Below, one piece after another: positions 16,390-24,296 of a stretch of 64,000 nt of DNA. The translations under genes were made by a program, and so were the position numbers. The stretch is from 66-474 sp051954935 (GTDB lineage: Bacteria; Pseudomonadota; Gammaproteobacteria; Xanthomonadales; Rhodanobacteraceae): positions 4,265 through 68,264 of the forward strand of contig JBQCHG010000005.1 in NCBI GenBank assembly GCA_051954935.1, read 5' to 3'. The notes beneath the pieces are model-generated. The model had not been told where the DNA came from. It worked only from the letters and a program-made list of their open reading frames with translations, and ran no database searches. The stretch's first letter is position 1; each line of letters starts with the position of its first letter.

Positions 16390-16669
16390 GATTGCGGTTC
16401 GCGCACCTCGGGCGCGGGACCCGCTTCTCTTCACTTCTCCCGCCTGGGAGAACCGCCGTCCATGGCCGAGAGCTCCGTGGTGCCCGGAGGGCGGATGAGG
16501 GTATCGCGCACCAAGTGCACCGTTTTCGCCACCGAAGCACGACACCCACGGCCAAGAGCTCCGTCGGCGGGATGACAATTGATCGTGCCGCCAGGCAAAA
16601 AAAACAGATTCCAGGTTCCGCGTTACGCGCGGTCCCGGAATGACGAAGGAAGTTCACGGAGCCGGAAGA
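16390..16669. other. Gene-free interval with repeat debris between nuoN and tRNA-fMet
   Basis: No convincing open reading frame. It holds two words resembling the REP-pair spacer (CCATGGCCGAGAGCTCCGTGGT at about 16460 and ACGGCCAAGAGCTCCGTCGG at about 16551) and one copy of the GATTCC...CCCGGAATGAC repeat. It looks like a landing zone for short dispersed repeats. Confidence 0.5.
16607..16643. repeat. Dispersed repeat (GATTCCAGGTTCCGC...TCCCGGAATGAC), copy 2
   Basis: Same ends as the copy at 11151-11197, with a GCGTTACGCGC palindromic centre. It lies downstream of the nuo operon. Confidence 0.6.
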
Positions 16670-16694
16670 GAAAAATCCGGGTGCCGGCGATCAG
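16668..16694 (-). terminator. Possible terminator of the nuo operon
   Basis: The minus strand reads CGGGCTGATCGCCGGCACCCG followed by GATTTTTC. The CGGG/CCCG stem includes the nuoN stop codon. The stem is short and imperfect, so the call is weak. Confidence 0.35.
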
Positions 16695-18133
16695 CCCGTG
16701 AACGCCCTCTGGCACCAGTCCAGCAGCGGGCCGGAGCCGAAGCCCAGCGCCAGCAGCGCGAGTGCATTGGCGGAGAGCACCCAACGCATCGAGAAGTCAC
16801 GCTTCGCTTCCAGCGGCGGTGCGTCTTCCTGCGGCGCGTCGAAGTACATCACCTTGACCACGCGCAGGTAATAGAACAGGCCGACGATGGAGAACACGAT
16901 CGCGACGATCGCCAGCCACAGCATGCCCCCGTCGATCGCGGCCTTGAGCACCAGCACCTTGGCGAAGAAGCCGAACAGCGGCGGCACGCCCGCGAGCGAG
17001 AACATCGCGAGCGCCATCATGCCGGCGAACCACGGCGAGCGGCGATTCAGTCCCTTGAGGTCGTCGATCATCTCGCACTCGAAGCCCTTGCGCGCCAGCA
17101 GCAGGATGATGCCGAACGAGGCGGTGGACATCAGCGCGTAGCAGATGCCGTAGTACATTGCCGCGGCGTAACCGGCGTTGCTTCCTTCGGCGAGGCCGAG
17201 CAGCAGGAAGCCCATGTGCGAGATCGTCGAATAGCCGAGCATGCGCTTGAGGTTGCTCTGCGCGATCGCGGCGACATTGCCGATCGCGAGCGACAGCACG
17301 GCGATCGCCGCCAGCATGATCCGCCAGTCCGGCGACATGCTGCCCATGCCCGATTGAAGCAACCGGAACGCCATCGCGAACGCGGCCAGCTTGGGCGCGG
17401 AACTGACGAAGGCGACCACCGGCGTGGGCGCCCCTTCGTACACGTCCGGAATCCACATGTGGAACGGCGCAGCGCCGAACTTGAAGCCGATGCCAATCAC
17501 CAGGAACACCAGCCCGAAGCGAAGCAGGTTGGGATGGTTGGTGGTCGCGGCGGCGCTGTGGATCGTCGCCAGGCTCAGGCTTCCGGTCGCCCCGTACAAC
17601 ATGGACATGCCGTACAGCAGCAGGCCGGAGGCGAGCGCGCTCAGCACGAAATACTTGATCGCCGCCTCGGAGGACAGCTGCGAGTCGCGATTGAACGCGA
17701 TCAGCGCGTAAGCCGAGAGGCTGTACAACTCCAGCCCGAGATACAGCGACACCAGGTTGCCGGCGGAGATCAGCAGCATCTGGCCGAGCACCGCGAACAG
17801 CATCAGCGTGTAGAACTCCCCGCGCATCAGTCCGCGGTCGCGCAGGTACGGACGCGACGAGATGAACACGATCGCGGTAGCACCCAGCACGAAAACCTTG
17901 AGGATTTCGGCCATCGCGTCGCGCACGAACATGCCATCGAACGCGGTCGCAGCGACAGCGGGCTGGCCGAAGATCACCAGATAGATGCCCACCAGCAGAA
18001 CCACGATCGCCATCCAATGCGTCGCATCGCGCTGCTCGTCGCTCAGGAACGCGTCCACCAACAGCAACAGGCAGGCGGCGCCGGTGAGGTAGAGCTCCGG
18101 CAGCATGACCAGCAGGTCGTTCATCGAGAACAT
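16691..18133 (-). CDS. nuoN: NADH-quinone oxidoreductase subunit N
   Basis: Antiporter-like proton-pumping membrane subunit of complex I. It has 480 residues with about 14 hydrophobic segments. Conserved features include LGLELYSLSAYALIAF, the lysine-containing segment RDSQLSSEAAIKYFVLSALA, and KMLGYSTISHMGFLLLGLA. Last gene of the 14-gene nuo operon; it lies 105 nt after nuoM. Confidence 0.95.
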   Translation of the reverse strand: MFSMNDLLVMLPELYLTGAACLLLLVDAFLSDEQRDATHWMAIVVLLVGIYLVIFGQPAVAATAFDGMFVRDAMAEILKVFVLGATAIVFISSRPYLRDRGLMRGEFYTLMLFAVLGQMLLISAGNLVSLYLGLELYSLSAYALIAFNRDSQLSSEAAIKYFVLSALASGLLLYGMSMLYGATGSLSLATIHSAAATTNHPNLLRFGLVFLVIGIGFKFGAAPFHMWIPDVYEGAPTPVVAFVSSAPKLAAFAMAFRLLQSGMGSMSPDWRIMLAAIAVLSLAIGNVAAIAQSNLKRMLGYSTISHMGFLLLGLAEGSNAGYAAAMYYGICYALMSTASFGIILLLARKGFECEMIDDLKGLNRRSPWFAGMMALAMFSLAGVPPLFGFFAKVLVLKAAIDGGMLWLAIVAIVFSIVGLFYYLRVVKVMYFDAPQEDAPPLEAKRDFSMRWVLSANALALLALGFGSGPLLDWCQRAFTG

Positions 18134-18238
18134 TTGCGGAATCCTTGACCTGATCCTTCAATCCCGTTCGTGGCCAGGTGTCGAACCACGAACGTTTGCG
18201 TGACCATGTTCGCCCTTCGATGCCTTCGGGCGAACGGA

Positions 18239-19753
18239 TTAGTGAATCTTCGTTGCGAACGCTTGCGTGACCAGGTGTGACACCGAAGCATCCATCAGGT
18301 GCGTCAGCGGGCCCGGCCACACGCCCAGGACCAGCACACCGAGCGCGAACGCGCCGAGCACGGCCGCCTCGCGCAGGTTGATGTCCGGCATGGTGCGCAC
18401 GGCTTCGTTCTGCACGTCTCCGAAAATCACGCGCTTCACAAGCCACAGGGTGTAAGCCGCGCCGATGATCAGGGTGAATGCAGCCAGCAGGGCGATCCAC
18501 GGATTGGCCTTGAAGCTTGCCAGGATCACCATGAACTCGCCGACGAAGCCGCTGGTGCCCGGCAGGCCGCAATTCGCCATCGCGAACAGCACGACGAAAG
18601 CGGCGAACCACGGCATCTGTTTCGCCAGGCCGCCGTAATCCTTGATCAGGCGGGTATGCAGGCGGTCGTACATAACGCCGATGCAGGTGAACATCGCGCC
18701 CGAGACGAAGCCGTGCGAGATCATCTGCACCATCGCGCCCTGCACGCCCAGTTGCGCCGTTTGCGGATCGTGCAAGCCACGCACCAGCATGAAGACGATG
18801 AACAGACCGAGCGTGACGAAGCCCATGTGCGCGATGGACGAGTACGCGATCAGCTTCTTCATGTCCTCCTGCACCAGCGCGACATAGCCGATGTAGATGA
18901 TCGCCAGCAGCGAGAGCGCGATCACCAGCCAGGCGAACTGCTGGGAAGCATCCGGCACGATCGGCAGCGAAAAGCGGATGAAACCGTAGCCGCCCACCTT
19001 CAGCATGATCGCGGCCAGGATCACCGAGCCGCCGGTCGGCGCTTCCACGTGCGCGTCGGGCAACCAGGTGTGCACCGGCACCATCGGGATCTTCACCGCG
19101 AAGGCGATCAGGAAGGCGAAGAACAACCAGGCCTGCTCGCCCGCGGTGAGCGGCAACGACCAAAGCGTCTGCAGGTCGAAGGTGCCGGCCTTCAGGTACA
19201 GGTAGATCAGCGCGACCAGCATGAAGATCGCGCCGAGGAAGGTGTAGATGAAGAACTTCAGCGTCGCATACACGCGGCGCGGGCCACCCCAGATGCCGAT
19301 GATGATGAACATCGGGATCAGCATCGCTTCGAAGAAGAAGTAGAACAGCAGCGCGTCCATCGCGCAGAACATGCCGATCAGCATGCCCTCCAGCACCAGC
19401 ATCGCTGCCATGTACTGGTGGACCTTGTCGCGGATCACCTCCCACGCGCCGCCGATCACCAGCACGGTGGTGAAGGTGGTGAGGATGATCAGCGCCACCG
19501 AGATGCCGTCCACGCCCAGCTTGTATTGGGAATGGATCGCCGGCAGCCACGAATGCAGCTCCGGGAATTGCATCGCACTGGTGCCGAATTCGAAATTCGG
19601 CAGCATCCACAGGCTCAGGCCGAAGGCGATCAGCGACACTGCCAGCGACAGCCAGCGCGCAAGCCGCGGACGCGCGTTGCCGCAGGCAAGCACCGGCACG
19701 GCACCCAGCACCGGCACCCAGATCATGAAGCTCAGCAACGGCCAACCGGTCAT
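18239..19753 (-). CDS. nuoM: NADH-quinone oxidoreductase subunit M
   Basis: Antiporter-like proton-pumping subunit of complex I. It has 504 residues and many membrane segments. Conserved features include ILTTFTTVLVIGGAWEVI, FFFEAMLIPMFIIIGIWGG with the essential Glu, the PMVPVHTWLPDAHVEAPTGG loop and MKKLIAYSSIAHMGFVTLG. The start MTGWPLLS is 28 nt after the nuoL stop. Confidence 0.95.
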   Translation of the reverse strand: MTGWPLLSFMIWVPVLGAVPVLACGNARPRLARWLSLAVSLIAFGLSLWMLPNFEFGTSAMQFPELHSWLPAIHSQYKLGVDGISVALIILTTFTTVLVIGGAWEVIRDKVHQYMAAMLVLEGMLIGMFCAMDALLFYFFFEAMLIPMFIIIGIWGGPRRVYATLKFFIYTFLGAIFMLVALIYLYLKAGTFDLQTLWSLPLTAGEQAWLFFAFLIAFAVKIPMVPVHTWLPDAHVEAPTGGSVILAAIMLKVGGYGFIRFSLPIVPDASQQFAWLVIALSLLAIIYIGYVALVQEDMKKLIAYSSIAHMGFVTLGLFIVFMLVRGLHDPQTAQLGVQGAMVQMISHGFVSGAMFTCIGVMYDRLHTRLIKDYGGLAKQMPWFAAFVVLFAMANCGLPGTSGFVGEFMVILASFKANPWIALLAAFTLIIGAAYTLWLVKRVIFGDVQNEAVRTMPDINLREAAVLGAFALGVLVLGVWPGPLTHLMDASVSHLVTQAFATKIH

Positions 19754-19781
19754 GCGATTCCCCAGGCGTTCGGCGTGCGCA

Positions 19782-21839
19782 TCAGTGCAGTCCCCAATAC
19801 CAAAACCCGCCGAGCAGCAGGATCAATCCGACGATCATCGCGAAGGCGTAGTGATACAGAAAACCGGATTGCACGCGGCGCACGATCTGCGCGGTGCGCG
19901 CGACGAACGCGGCCGAACCGTTCACCACCACGCCGTCCAGCAGCGCGCCGTCGCCGCCACGCCACAGCGCGCGGCCGAACTTCACGCCGCCGCGCGCGAA
20001 CAGGTTGTAATACAACTCGTCGAACCAGTACTTGCGCACCAGCGCCCGGTAAACCGGCAGGAACATCCGCTCGGCTGCATCGGCGACTTTCGGATTGAAA
20101 AGATAGACGTACGTCGCGACCGCGAAGCCGGCCAGCGCGATCCAGAACGGCGGGCTGATGAAGCCCTGCGCGAACATGCCGACCACGCCGGGGAACTCGC
20201 GCGCCAGTTCCGCCAGCACGTCGTTGGCCTGAGCCACGTGTATGGACGAGCCGAACCAGCCGCCGTACAGCATGGGCTGGATGGTCGGCCAGCCGATCAT
20301 GAAGGAAGGGATCGCCAGCAGGATCAGCGGCACCGTGATCACCCACGGCGATTCCCTGGGCGGATGTTCCAGCTCGCCCGGGTTGTGCGCATGATGCGGA
20401 TCGTCCGAAGTGGTCTTGGCATGCGTGCCGCCGTGCACCTGGCCGTGGCCATGCCCGACCACGGTGTAGCGCGGCGCGCCATGGAAGGTCATGTAGAGCA
20501 GCCGGAAGCTGTACAGAGCGGTCACGAACACGCCGGCCAGCACGCACACATATGCATACACGTGGCCGGTGCGGTGCGATTCACCGATCGCCTCGATGAT
20601 CGCATCCTTGGAAAAGAAGCCGGCGAAACCCGGGCATCCGGCCAGTGCGAGCGAGCCGATCCACATCGTGATGTAGGTGATCGGCATCTGCTTGCGCAGC
20701 CCGCCCATGCGGCGCATGTCCTGCTCGTGGTGCATGGCCACGATCACCGAACCCGCGCCCAGGAACAGCAGTGCCTTGAAGAATGCATGCGTCATCAGGT
20801 GGTAGACGCCCGCGGCATACGCCGATGCGCCGAGCGCAGCGCACATGTAGCCGAGCTGCGAAAGCGTGGAGTACGCGATCACCCGCTTGATGTCGTTCTG
20901 CACGATGCCGATCAGGCCGGTGAAGAGCGCCGTGGTCGCGCCGATCACCAGCACCACGGACAATGCGGTATCCGAGAGTTCAAACAATGGCGACATGCGC
21001 GCCACCATGAAGATGCCGGCGGTCACCATGGTCGCCGCGTGGATCAGCGCGGAGATCGGGGTGGGGCCTTCCATCGAATCGGGCAGCCACACGTGCAGCG
21101 GCACCTGCGCGGATTTGCCCATCGCGCCGACGAACAGCAGCAGGCAGATCAGCGTGGCCATCGACCACGGGTGCCCGCTGACGATCTCGATGGTCATGCC
21201 CTTCAGCGTGCCGGCATTGGCGAACACCGTGCCGTAGTCCAGCGTGCCGAAGACGTACAGCACCGCGGGGATGCCGAGCACGAAACCGAAATCGCCGACA
21301 CGGTTGACCAGGAATGCCTTGAGCGAAGCGAAAGTGGCCGAATCGCGCTCGAACCAGAAGCCGATCAGCAGGTAGGAAACCAGACCCACCGCTTCCCAGC
21401 CGAAGAACAGCTGCAGGAAGTTGTTGGCCATCACCAGCATCAGCATCGAGAAGGTGAACAGCGCGATGTAGCTGAAGAAGCGCTGGTAACCCGGATCATC
21501 CGCCATGTAGCCGATGGTGTAGATGTGCACCATCAGCGAAACGAAGGTGACCACGACAAGCATCATCGCGGTCAGGCGGTCCACCAGGAACCCGATGTGC
21601 AACGACAGCTTGCCGACGGTGAACCAGGTGTAGACGTCCTGGTTGAACGGCTGTGCCCCGCCCCACACCAGCTGGTACAGCACGACGCATGACAGCGCGC
21701 AGGCTACGCCTACGCCCAGGATGGTGGCTCCGGCGGCACCGGCGCGACCGATCCGGTTGCGCAGCAACCCGGCGACGATCGAGCCCGCCAGGGGCGCCAG
21801 CACGATGACCAGCAGAAGGGTTTCGCTTATCACGATCAT
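19782..21839 (-). CDS. nuoL: NADH-quinone oxidoreductase subunit L
   Basis: Distal proton-pumping subunit of complex I with the long lateral helix. It has 685 residues. Motifs include FFGWEAVGLVSYLLIGFWF, SAQVPLHVWLPDSMEGPTP and IKRVIAYSTLSQLGYMCAAL. A His-rich loop (VVGHGHGQVHGGTHAKTTSDDPHHAHN) lies before the last third. The ATG (MIVISETLL) overlaps the nuoK stop by one base (TGATG); a TTG one codon earlier is in frame but less likely. Confidence 0.95.
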   Translation of the reverse strand: MIVISETLLLVIVLAPLAGSIVAGLLRNRIGRAGAAGATILGVGVACALSCVVLYQLVWGGAQPFNQDVYTWFTVGKLSLHIGFLVDRLTAMMLVVVTFVSLMVHIYTIGYMADDPGYQRFFSYIALFTFSMLMLVMANNFLQLFFGWEAVGLVSYLLIGFWFERDSATFASLKAFLVNRVGDFGFVLGIPAVLYVFGTLDYGTVFANAGTLKGMTIEIVSGHPWSMATLICLLLFVGAMGKSAQVPLHVWLPDSMEGPTPISALIHAATMVTAGIFMVARMSPLFELSDTALSVVLVIGATTALFTGLIGIVQNDIKRVIAYSTLSQLGYMCAALGASAYAAGVYHLMTHAFFKALLFLGAGSVIVAMHHEQDMRRMGGLRKQMPITYITMWIGSLALAGCPGFAGFFSKDAIIEAIGESHRTGHVYAYVCVLAGVFVTALYSFRLLYMTFHGAPRYTVVGHGHGQVHGGTHAKTTSDDPHHAHNPGELEHPPRESPWVITVPLILLAIPSFMIGWPTIQPMLYGGWFGSSIHVAQANDVLAELAREFPGVVGMFAQGFISPPFWIALAGFAVATYVYLFNPKVADAAERMFLPVYRALVRKYWFDELYYNLFARGGVKFGRALWRGGDGALLDGVVVNGSAAFVARTAQIVRRVQSGFLYHYAFAMIVGLILLLGGFWYWGLH

Positions 21840-22144
21840 CAATCCTTGAGCGAATCAATCTCGGCCACGTTCACCGTGCCGCGGTTGCGGAACAGCAGCA
21901 CCAGGATCGCAAGCCCGATCGCCGACTCGGCCGCCGCCACGGTCAGGATGAAGAACACGAACACCTGCCCGGCCGGGTCGCCGATGAAGCGCGAGAAGGC
22001 GACGAAATTGGTGTTCACCGCAAGCAGCATCAGCTCGATGCACATCAGCAGCACGATCACGTTCTTGCGGTTGATGAATACGCCGGCAATCGCGATGCAG
22101 AACAGCACCGTGCCGAACACGATGTAGTAAGCGAGAGGAATCAT
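21839..22144 (-). CDS. nuoK: NADH-quinone oxidoreductase subunit K
   Basis: Small membrane subunit of complex I with three transmembrane helices and 101 residues. Conserved buried glutamates are in LLMCIELMLLAVNTNFVAF and in FILTVAAAESAIGLAILVLL. The start MIPLAYYIVFG matches the family, although the preceding ATG, which overlaps the nuoJ stop as ATGA, would add one Met. Its stop overlaps the nuoL start. Confidence 0.94.
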   Translation of the reverse strand: MIPLAYYIVFGTVLFCIAIAGVFINRKNVIVLLMCIELMLLAVNTNFVAFSRFIGDPAGQVFVFFILTVAAAESAIGLAILVLLFRNRGTVNVAEIDSLKD

Positions 22145-22779
22145 CATTGCGGCGTGCCCCTTGTGGGCGTGGACGCATCGGGCTCCGCGCGCATCTTCAC
22201 GATGCGCACGCGCTGCGAGGCGCGCACCGCTACCTGCTGCGAAGGGTTCTGGACTTTCTTGTCGGTGCGTTCGCGCGCCGCCAGCACCACCGCCGCAACC
22301 AGACCGACGGTCAGGATCACCGCGGCGATCTCGAACGGCAGCAGGAAGCGCGTGAACAGCGCCTGCCCCAGCCACTCGGTATTGGACACGCCGGCCGGAT
22401 TCGGGCCCGGCAGCACGTCCATCGAACGCACGCCGATGATGCCCAGCATCTCCGCCAGCATGACGCCGGCGACCACGATGCCGACCGGCAGGTACCTGAT
22501 GAAGCCCTCGCGCAGCGGCTCCATTTTCAGGTCGAGCATCATCACCACGAACAGGAACAACACCATGACCGCGCCGACATACACGACCACGAGAGCTATT
22601 CCGAGGAATTCCGCCTGCAGCAGCAGCCAAATGCAAGCTGTCGAGAAGAAGGTGAGCACGAGCGAAAGCACCGCGTGCACGGAATTGCGCAGCGTGATCA
22701 CCGCAAGCGCGGATGCCACGGCGACGACGGCGAAGGCCCAGAAACAGACGAACTGGAAGGTAGTGTGCAATTCGGCCAT
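22144..22779 (-). CDS. nuoJ: NADH-quinone oxidoreductase subunit J
   Basis: Membrane subunit of complex I in the E-channel region. It has 211 residues and five hydrophobic segments (for example FEIAAVILTVGLVAAVVLAA). The conserved segment is AEFLGIALVVVYVGAVMVLF. The hydrophilic C-terminal tail (ERTDKKVQNPSQQVAVRASQ) is basic and about 40 residues long. The start MAELHTTFQFVCFW was chosen because upstream in-frame codons overlap nuoI in another frame. Confidence 0.93.
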   Translation of the reverse strand: MAELHTTFQFVCFWAFAVVAVASALAVITLRNSVHAVLSLVLTFFSTACIWLLLQAEFLGIALVVVYVGAVMVLFLFVVMMLDLKMEPLREGFIRYLPVGIVVAGVMLAEMLGIIGVRSMDVLPGPNPAGVSNTEWLGQALFTRFLLPFEIAAVILTVGLVAAVVLAARERTDKKVQNPSQQVAVRASQRVRIVKMRAEPDASTPTRGTPQ

Positions 22780-22784
22780 TGTCG

Positions 22785-23276
22785 TCACCTGTACGCCGCG
22801 TCCTGCGCGCGCGCCGCCGCGATGCGCGGCTCGAAGCGGTCGCCGATCGCCAGCAGTTGCGGCTTGGTAATCACATTCTGCCCACGCTGCTCGAAGTGGT
22901 ACTCGAGGATGTCGGTTTCCACGATCGAATCCACCGGGCAGCTCTCTTCGCAGAAACCGCAGAAAATGCATTTGAACAGGTCAATGTCGTAGCGCGTGGT
23001 GCGACGGGTGCCATCGGAAGCGCGCGGACCCGAATCGATCGTGATCGCCAGCGCCGGGCACACCGCTTCGCACAGCTTGCACGCGATGCAGCGTTCCTCG
23101 CCATTCGGATAACGGCGCAGCGCGTGCAGGCCGCGGAAGCGATTGGAGCGCGGGATCTTCTCCATCGGGAAGTGCATCGTGTACTTGGGCTTGAACAGAT
23201 ACTTCAGTGTCAGCCACAAGCCCGCGAACAGCTCCAGCAGGAGCAGGCTCTTGAAGTAGTTGGTGATCCGTTTCAT
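22785..23276 (-). CDS. nuoI: NADH-quinone oxidoreductase subunit I
   Basis: Peripheral arm subunit holding clusters N6a and N6b near the quinone site. It has 163 residues. Two 4Fe-4S motifs are visible: CIACKLCEAVCP and CIFCGFCEESCP. An N-terminal amphipathic segment (ITNYFKSLLLLELFAGLWLT) is typical. Three nt separate it from the nuoH stop, and 5 nt separate it from nuoJ. Confidence 0.96.
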   Translation of the reverse strand: MKRITNYFKSLLLLELFAGLWLTLKYLFKPKYTMHFPMEKIPRSNRFRGLHALRRYPNGEERCIACKLCEAVCPALAITIDSGPRASDGTRRTTRYDIDLFKCIFCGFCEESCPVDSIVETDILEYHFEQRGQNVITKPQLLAIGDRFEPRIAAARAQDAAYR

Positions 23277-23279
23277 GCG

Positions 23280-24296
23280 TCAGTGCCCGATCGTGACGAT
23301 GTTGAAGTACTTGAACAGCCCCGCCGCGAAGATCCACAGGATCGAGATCGGGATGAACACCTTCCAGCCCAGTCGCATGATCTGGTCGTAGCGATAGCGC
23401 GGGAAGGTCGCACGCAACCACAGGTAGGCTGTGGCGAAGATGAAGGCCTTGATGATCAGCCACCACCAGCCCGGTGCACCGATCGCGCCCCACGCCTGCG
23501 GGAACGGACTGAGCCAGCCGCCGAGGAACAGGATCGGCGCCAGGAACGACACCAGGATCATGTTGGCGTATTCGGCCAGGAAGAAGATCGCGAACGCCGA
23601 GCCCGAATACTCGACGTGGAAGCCGGCGACGATCTCCGACTCGCCTTCCGCCACGTCGAACGGGGCTCGGTTGGTCTCCGCCACGCCGGAGATGTAATAG
23701 ATCAGGAACATCGGCAGCAGCGGCAACCAGAACCACTCGAAGATGCCCTTCGGGCCGGCCTGCGCATTGACGATATCGGTGAGATTCAGGCTGCCGGCGA
23801 GGATCAGCACGCACACCAGCGCCATGCCCATCGCGATCTCGTAGGAAATCACCTGCGCGGCCGAGCGCATCGCGCCGAGCAACGCGTATCGTGAGTTGGA
23901 CGACCAGCCGGCGAGGATGATGCCGTACACGCCCAGGCTCGTCATAGCCAGCAGAAACAACAGGCCTGCGTTGATGTTCGCCAGCACCAGGTGATCGCTG
24001 AACGGAATCACAGACCACACCGCGAACGCGGGGATCACCGCCAGCATGGGCGCCAGGAAATACAGCGTCTTGTTGGCGTTGGTCGGCGCGATCACTTCCT
24101 TCAGCAGCAGCTTGAAGACGTCGGCGAAGGCCTGCAGCAGGCCGAACGGGCCGATCTTGTTCGGCCCGATGCGCACGTGCATCCAGCCGATCACCTTGCG
24201 CTCCCACCACACGTACATCGCGACCGCGATGATCAGCGGGACCGCGATCACCAGGATCTTCGCGAGCGTGATGCCGAAAATCAGGGCGTCGTTCAT
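23280..24296 (-). CDS. nuoH: NADH-quinone oxidoreductase subunit H
   Basis: Membrane subunit that forms the quinone-binding cavity with NuoB and NuoD. It has 338 residues and eight or more helices. Conserved cytoplasmic loops include AMYVWWERKVIGWMHVRIGP, GWSSNSRYALLGAMRSAAQV, SYEIAMGMAL and AETNRAPFDVAEGESEIVAG. The ATG overlaps the nuoG stop as ATGA. Confidence 0.96.
   Translation of the reverse strand: MNDALIFGITLAKILVIAVPLIIAVAMYVWWERKVIGWMHVRIGPNKIGPFGLLQAFADVFKLLLKEVIAPTNANKTLYFLAPMLAVIPAFAVWSVIPFSDHLVLANINAGLLFLLAMTSLGVYGIILAGWSSNSRYALLGAMRSAAQVISYEIAMGMALVCVLILAGSLNLTDIVNAQAGPKGIFEWFWLPLLPMFLIYYISGVAETNRAPFDVAEGESEIVAGFHVEYSGSAFAIFFLAEYANMILVSFLAPILFLGGWLSPFPQAWGAIGAPGWWWLIIKAFIFATAYLWLRATFPRYRYDQIMRLGWKVFIPISILWIFAAGLFKYFNIVTIGH

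Noticed and set aside
16797..19745. 982-codon minus-strand frame crossing nuoM and nuoN
   Set aside because: It is in a different frame from both nuo genes, Arg/Gly-rich, and lacks any domain.
16640..20098. Long plus-strand frames of about 500 and 600 codons opposite nuoM and nuoN
   Set aside because: They mirror membrane-protein codons and give His/Asp/Gln-rich nonsense; nuoM and nuoN are unambiguous on the other strand.
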